Part shown: one piece after another, positions 62,033 to 64,000 of the stretch | How positions within the stretch are numbered: the first letter of the stretch is position 1 | How the letters are laid out: the number at the start of each line of letters is the position of its first letter | NCBI RefSeq assembly: GCF_000264905.1 | Contig: NW_006763140.1 | Span: 1,123,326-1,187,325, forward strand | Direction: 5' to 3' | Source: Stereum hirsutum FP-91666 SS1 | Lineage: Eukaryota; Basidiomycota; Agaricomycetes; Russulales; Stereaceae | DNA: 64,000 bases | Program-made: the position numbers and the translations under genes | The notes under the pieces: generated by a model | The model's database searches: none | Told to the model about the DNA's origin: nothing | The model's input: the letters and a program-made list of their open reading frames with translations, nothing else

Positions 62033-63050
62033 CCGATCATATCCCCTTGCAAGGAGGCCTAAGCTAGATATAGATCTTCAACGCGAACAAAGCCGCAGAA
62101 ACAGTCTGCTTGTCGTAGCACACCGCAAAGGGAAGGATAGAGCGCCGGTGGTGGCGACGAGGGGAGGGGAAGAACGAAGACGATGTTTACAACGACCGTG
62201 GCCAGTAGCTATAAGTATCAGGGTCCCATACGGTCTGATGCTGAACAGTTTCGGGACCTGTCCCGCCTTCGGGGTGAGGTAATGGCATGGCCGTGATGAT
62301 CACGCCTGTGGGCGAAGATTGGCAAACGACCACTAGCATGACTCGGAGGCCATGATGAACGCCAGGGCGCGCTCTTCAGTGTCGCCTTGCAAGTGGGTAT
62401 TTCCATAGTGTATTTTGCACAAAGCAGGGAATGTGTTACAGCCAAAGCCAGGGTGAATACCTGTGTGTAACGGCCGTCATCGTGCAGAGCGTGGAGGAGG
62501 GCTGTTTCAACGTGAGAATCAAGGTGTTTTCCATCAGCGAAACTCCCACAGAGGGTGGGAAAGATACACACCGCCTCCGAGATGATGAATTCCATTGATG
62601 AGACGATGAAGACGTACGATGGCCTCAGAGTCAAACAGGACATACCAAAGCCTTCAATAGAAAAAGCATCATGAAACACTCTTAGTTTGGAAGATAGCCT
62701 TACGGTCGAAATCATCATCTTGTCAACTAGGAGGGGTGGAGCAGATGGTCCGGGCAGGCGCACCCTCAGGATTACCTGTTACTAGTGTGACAGCATTCCC
62801 TTCAGCGGGTGTATAACAGAGTCAGGTATAATGGGTAAAAAATGATAGACGGGTCTGGCAGATGCAGAAGCTTCGAGGCTCTCATCAGAGGTGGACGCAG
62901 AAGCCAACAAGCAACTCTCGGAGCACCGCCTTTCTCTTCCGGCCACTGAGAGACGACGGCGGCAATCGTTGATGACTAGGGATGTCTGCTGGCCCGCAGA
63001 ACGAGTGTCATACTGTGACCTGTACCCGGCGCGTCCGGCGCGTCCGGCGA
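62033..63050. other. intergenic with a possible gene remnant
   Basis: No intact gene is supported. On minus, around 62660-62450, two exon-like pieces join in phase across an intron-like gap (LWYVLFDSEAIVRLHRLING then ALLHALHDDGRYTQ). The upstream side meets stop codons and the downstream side loses frame, so it may be a decayed gene. Not recognised. Confidence 0.35.
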
Positions 63051-63245
63051 CGCCTGGAGGCAGACGAGATGTGCCTCCAGGCAATTCCCCACTCATACGA
63101 GTTATGCCTCCAGGCAGGATCCCACAGATACGAGTTGTGCATCCAGGCATGTTCGTACGACACGCGAATTGCCTGGAGACACAACTCGCATGTGATCGCA
63201 TTCGCCTGGAGCCACAACTCGCGTGGATGAACATGCCTGGAGACA
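63051..63245. repeat. inverted-repeat cluster built on TGCCTCCAGGCA / TGCCTGGAGACA
   Basis: Seven copies of a 12-base near-palindrome lie within 195 bases. Copies at 63072-63083, 63105-63116 and 63138-63149 read TGCCTCCAGGCA (third with one change). Copies at 63170-63181, 63203-63214 and 63234-63245 read in the opposite sense (TGCCTGGAGACA-like). One further copy sits at 63051-63062. Each is tied to a neighbour ACGAGTTRTG (forward) or CAACTCG (reverse), so the real unit is about 23 bases, repeated every 28-33 bases, with the two halves inverted about a centre near 63159. The transcript could fold into a long hairpin. A CGTCCGG tandem (63029-63050) precedes it. Confidence 0.85.
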
Positions 63246-63299
63246 CAGCTCGCATGCGTTCGGACTCACTCGCAGGCAAAAACATTCCAGGTTGGTTCC

Positions 63300-64000
63300 C
63301 GCGTGGAGGTACTAGCCTGGGTATGGGGAAACAGGGTGATATGGGGGTATTTTTGTAACTTTGCAAGTTTTGAGATTTAGAGCGAATGAATCACATTGCC
63401 GGGTGTCATTTTGATGGAATCAGTGTATAAAACGTAAATGTGTGATGTGATTTTGGTGAGATGACGGAGGCTGATTTTGGGAGTTCTGTCTATTTGACAA
63501 ACATTTATAAGTATACAGGATGCTAGAAATCAATTTGTGAAGGAATCGGTCCATTTGCTCCAAAGTTATAGCATAAACGGTCAGGAAGATATTGCCACAT
63601 TGAGGCTGGAGGGGTTCGGTACGCCAGAACTAGTGATATAATGATTTGATTGACTTGGTTTTTGCTGTCGTGGGTAGATTGACATCACTAACTGATTATG
63701 AAAGCCACACCCGAAACAAAAACTACGACTGTGGCCTTGATAGTGGTGCCGCGTCAAGGGGAGGAGGAGGAGAACGTCTACCCAGGGGGTACTGCAGTGG
63801 TTGAAATTGTTGGTGATGTTGACATTATGATTGGACAGTATAGTTTGACGTTTATGAAGACGATCTACGGTACAACATCAGTAAAAAATGCTTCTGCATC
63901 AATTGTGGGGCGCTGAGGGGGTAAAACAGTGTATTGGGCCACAGTATAATCACAGGAGCATCCATTTACACGTTTTTGGCATCGTCCTTGTTGTGGTAAT
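63300..64000. other. AT-richer terminal region, no gene supported
   Basis: From about 63350 on the sequence looks richer in A/T than the rest of the window, with runs such as GTGTGATGTGATTTTGG and few long open frames. A 72-codon open frame at 63698-63916 (+) has no recognisable domain and I do not call it. This may be repeat-derived or a gene-poor spacer. Confidence 0.4.

Noticed and set aside
63051..63245. CRISPR array
   Set aside because: The repeats are inverted in the second half, imperfect, and eukaryotic in context; spacing alone does not make an array.
63698..63916. 72-codon open frame near the right end
   Set aside because: No domain, no splice partner, and it lies in AT-richer DNA; not enough to call a gene.

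Overview
The window is nuclear DNA of a filamentous basidiomycete, almost certainly an agaricomycete mushroom-type fungus. The evidence is dense gene packing with little repeat content, genes broken by many 45-80 nt GT-AG introns, a secreted eight-cysteine hydrophobin, a GPI-type chitin deacetylase, a cytochrome P450, F-box/LRR-like genes, and a Msb1/Mug8-type morphogenesis protein. I rebuilt the exons by hand: every listed junction keeps the reading frame, has consensus splice dinucleotides (GT-AG, or GC-AG in three introns) and restores a family-typical protein. Two genes are exceptions and need a one-base frame change.

Layout, left to right: hydrophobin (+), succinate dehydrogenase membrane anchor (+), DJ-1/PfpI protein (+), small ABM-fold protein (-), FHA/coiled-coil/tail-anchor protein (-), GPN1 GTPase (+), Cdk1/cdc2 kinase (+), zinc-type alcohol dehydrogenase-like MDR (-), second ABM-fold protein (+), small signal/TM protein of RCR type (-), large Msb1/Mug8 protein (-), cyclophilin A (-), DUF262 protein (-) divergent from SMC2 (+), frameshifted serine-protease-like gene (-), small TM protein (-), chitin deacetylase (-), cysteine-rich small protein (+), 3'(2'),5'-bisphosphate nucleotidase (-), cytochrome P450 with a C-terminal frame break (-), SEC13 (+), mitochondrial EF-G (+), two divergent F-box-type genes (- then +), a membrane protein with a PPPY tail (-), then a gene-poor end with an inverted-repeat cluster and AT-richer DNA.

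Most of the window is core housekeeping: cell cycle and chromosome condensation (cdc2, SMC2), RNA polymerase II assembly (GPN1), COPII/nuclear pore (SEC13), mitochondria (SDH subunit, EF-G), protein folding (cyclophilin) and sulfur/PAP metabolism (bisphosphate nucleotidase). A second layer concerns the wall and surface: hydrophobin, chitin deacetylase, RCR-like protein and Msb1-like protein. There is no operon logic; adjacent genes share divergent promoters or converge on short 3' regions.

The most notable signals are in gene architecture: 6-, 7- and 10-nt internal microexons, an intron that splits the ATG start codon, an ATG-only first exon, and three GC-AG introns, two of them in paralogues that use the GC donor at different conserved positions. 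Others are two single-base frame breaks, a eukaryotic DUF262 protein paired head-to-head with SMC2, and a 7-copy inverted-repeat cluster near the right end. I saw no tRNA, rRNA, CRISPR array or intact transposon.
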